64,000 nucleotides of DNA from Monarcha castaneiventris obscurior. Taxonomy: Eukaryota > Chordata > Aves > Passeriformes > Monarchidae. A program made the position numbers and the translations under genes. Positions 61,102-64,000 of the stretch are shown piece by piece. How positions within the stretch are numbered: position 1 is the first letter of the stretch; each line of letters starts with the position of its first letter. Where the stretch lies: contig JAMPIT010000566.1 of assembly GCA_026261815.1 (NCBI GenBank), positions 27,491,001 through 27,555,000 on the forward strand, given 5' to 3'. The notes under the pieces are model-generated. The model made no database searches, was not told where the DNA came from, and saw nothing but the letters and a program-made list of their open reading frames with translations.

Positions 61102-64000
61102 ATATTAAAAATCTAATTGAAAAATAATTTTTAGTCTAGATCTAATTATTACAGAAAAAAGGCAAATAGTAATACTTAAAGTATTTCCCTACAGAGAAGA
61201 TCTCAATAGCAATAATCATACCATTAAAATTGTAACTTACATATTTATAGTTATCATTCCTTTTTCTTGAGGTTATGCTCACCTTTTCATTGCTCTCCCA
61301 GGTCTTAAAGCTGCTCCCAGGTTTCAGCTGCTGGAGTGGGAAGCAAACACACTTCTGGAGTTCATCAGATAATATATCCTGTTGATGTACATGTTTTCTT
61401 CCACACTTTAGGATCAACTTGCTGTCACTTTCATGTGTTTGTTAACAGTTTTTTACTGCACTGGTCTCTATACCATGCCTGACTTTTGTATATTTTATTT
61501 CTTCTTTGTTACCCTTAAACAAATTTTTTTTCCACCTTTGTTTACATTTCTTCAACTGACATTTTATGAATTACTTCTGTCTGTGAGCTTTCCAGTGCCA
61601 GACTTATACCCCATGTTTTATCACTCCACGTCTGTACTCCTCTACCCTACACACTTGTCTCAGCTTGTCGTACATATCAGGGCAGTATTTCTATATACCA
61701 CCTCATTGTGTTAAGCATTGCAAATATCACTCATAGATTAATGCTTATTATGCCTGTAAAACTCTGGTATCTTTATAAAAATAAACAAGAATAAAACAAA
61801 TGAGCCACAGACATTTGTTCAAGTAGAGAAATTAGCATCAAACATACACCAAGAAAAAAAAACTGCAGGCATATAAATTTCAGACAGATCAAACCTAACA
61901 AGACTCAGTCCTGAGGACTTGCAAAGGTAGTACAGCACCTATGGCCTGTCATTAGCAGTGACAATATTACAGGGCTACATGACAAACAGACTATGTGTCA
62001 CTAAATTTCAATTTAACTCCTTATAGGACAGAAATATAACTTTTTCAGGACTTCTTCTGTATGGAGAATTTTACACTATGAGAACCTAGCCTATCTTAAG
62101 ATAACTTCAATATCATGTTTCTTTTTAGGAATTCTTAAGCAGATAGGTACTCTTTTTTTACCAAATGAAGGAAAAAGCCAATGGGAGAAATAATTCACCA
62201 TTGGTGAAAACTAGAAAATCGTCAGGAAAAATTGCACAGCTTTTGATTATTCCAAAAGAGAAAGCTGATAAAGTAAAGCAAAAGGACTCAGGTACCTCAA
62301 CAGATGACACATATAGTAGTTACTCCATTGCTGTAAAACTATTTTCAATGTCCAAGGTATCACTTCTGAGGTATGGTAACTGAGGTAAGGTATACACCTA
62401 AACTTCTGTTAGATTTTAAAAAATGGTAAGAGATTTCTGAATTTTTTTTTTCACCATGGTTTTAAAACCTCCAAAGACTATTTGTCCAGGTAGATAATGG
62501 GCAGAGTTTGCTAGCCTGTTAGATATGTTTAATAAGAAGATGGTCATACATTACTAATTTTTTTAACTTTCACAGGGAAATGACAATGGGACCTGAAAAT
62601 AGCAAAGCTGTACATATAATTGACTTAGACATCCGTACCTCCCATGGCAAAAAGCAGTGCATAAAATATTTAGGAAAAAAAGATTAGGATATGAAATACT
62701 TTGGATTGGGTTCTTAACTGAGTAACTGAATTCATATCAGAGTGAAATAGAAATTGTATACAGATAGAGCAGGGATAAAGACATAAGCTCCCTGCAACTG
62801 TGATTGATGGGAGACTTCAGCCATGCTGCACAGTGCAGAGGATGAAGAAGATGGAAATAATTCTCACACATACATTTAATAGAAAAGATGAAAGAAGATA
62901 GAAAAAAAGGTGTCTGAGTAAAAATGGACACAGCTGAAAACTGTAAATATAGAGTGAGTTTTGACTGGCCAAAGTTGCGCCCAGAAAATTTTAAAATGTG
63001 CACCATCCTGTTGATGGAATAGGGATTTCTTTCCACTGAATTTAGTGACAGATTGCACTGATGTGCAGGCAAAAATAAGTGAGACAGTCCTTGGTATTTT
63101 CTCCTTCATTATTTTTTCTTTTTTGTGTAAATTCTCTACAAGTGATACTGGTCATGAAGTAACTCTTCAAAAGGTAGCATTCCTAGCCAATGCATCGTAT
63201 AGATTTTCTGAATACCAGACAAATATTTGTGATTTATTACCTATTAAAAAGTCAGCTGACCTTTTCCCCTTGTAGGAATAAGCTCAAAAATCATCCCATT
63301 AGTAACTTTAGTTACATACATTTTAATTAATTCTGAAGTGTCTTGTGGAACTGAAGCATTAATACAGTACTTTTATATTTTAGAACCTGGATAGCAAAAG
63401 TACCCCTTGTAATTGTGAAGTCTTGTGCTGTTAAATCGGTGGAACATTAGAGCTCTTAGATCATCCAACACAGACATTTAAAGTCCCAGACAAGCATAGT
63501 TTATCCATACATTTCTCAAATATTTTAATATTAGTTAGACTTCTTAATCCATTTGAACTGCTATAATATTCCTTTAATTTCCATCCTAAATATGTATTCA
63601 CAGACATAGTAGCTTTTTCCTGTATCAACTTTGTTTGAGTGTAGCTCTTCACTCACACTTTTGTGAAAAGGAATATTAAAAAATACTGCTAAAACTAATT
63701 GGATGTTCAAATTATATAAATACTGAACTAAACTCAACTCCATATTCATTATTTTTATTTTTCTCTCTCCATCTCTTTTTTAATCTCTGCTCCATTTAGG
63801 CAGACAATTTACTTTATTATTAATTAACACATACTGCGGGCAAAAATCTCAGTATATTTATCTATGAATTGTCTTAGATGTGGGATTATAACCAGAAGTG
63901 AGTTTGGAATAGAATTTTACTTTAGAAAGGATAAACTACTGATTCTCATCCTTAAAGTACAATTTAAACCTTTTTGCTAGTAACAGATTTTTTTTTCTTT
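61102..64000. other. AT-rich noncoding DNA
   Basis: No gene or dispersed repeat is recognised up to the end of the window. Open frames up to 111 codons at 62.7-63.3 kb overlap in several frames and have no family resemblance. Confidence 0.55.

Noticed and set aside
1..64000. CRISPR array, operon or prophage-like system
   Set aside because: No regularly spaced repeats, no bacterial gene organisation or ribosome binding sites; CR1 content shows this is a bird genome.

Overview
This window looks like noncoding avian chromosome. It is AT-rich by eye, has no recognisable host exon, no tRNA or rRNA gene and no bacterial-style gene organisation, and is full of pieces of the CR1 family of non-LTR retrotransposons, the dominant repeat of bird genomes. 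It also holds a few LTR-type insertions that resemble endogenous retrovirus (ERV) LTRs of Neoaves, perhaps passerines. That points to a bird, but the species cannot be named from this sequence. The region is best read as a gene desert or one very large intron. All repeat assignments come from recognising family consensus features by eye; no alignment or database search was run.

Layout. Positions 1-11.5 kb are unique AT-rich DNA with antisense CR1 3' fragments at about 1.49-1.91, 3.31-3.50, 10.96-11.06 and 11.39-11.52 kb. From 11.5 to 21 kb there is AT-rich DNA, an A/C-rich low-complexity block (12.3-12.6 kb) and small inverted repeats, including two perfect hairpins side by side at 14.63-14.67 kb. 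A long antisense CR1 copy covers 21.04-22.15 kb. From 22 to 33.9 kb the DNA is mostly unassigned, with an old antisense CR1 piece (25.4-25.6 kb), a perfect 13-bp inverted repeat (26.88 kb), a GC-richer patch (27.8-28.1 kb), a probable antisense LTR (29.4-29.85 kb) and a weak LTR-like piece (31.66-31.93 kb).

The clearest retroviral remnant is a 626-bp LTR at 33,978-34,603. It begins TG, ends CA and is flanked by perfect 5-bp direct repeats. It is followed by a sense CR1 copy (35.94-36.79 kb) that has lost its 3' end, a 38-bp tandem duplication (38.5 kb), a piece of another LTR (40.86 kb), a (TTTTA)n microsatellite (41.35 kb), an antisense CR1 piece (42.7-42.9 kb) and a 23-T tract (43.89 kb). 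The best coding relic is a sense CR1 at 48.06-49.40 kb. It carries about 250 uninterrupted codons of reverse transcriptase, then a break of about 250 bp of non-CR1 sequence, then the CR1 3' end. A further CR1 fragment lies at 50.26-50.53 kb, purine and T/G low-complexity tracts at 51.3 and 54.8 kb, and a probable sense-strand LTR at 57.39-58.07 kb.

No genes here work together. The only coding sequence with a recognisable function is dead retrotransposon reverse transcriptase. Nothing seen amounts to a new biological system. The observations most worth checking are the LTR insertions, the interrupted CR1, a few perfect hairpins, the 38-bp duplication and a handful of exon-like segments.
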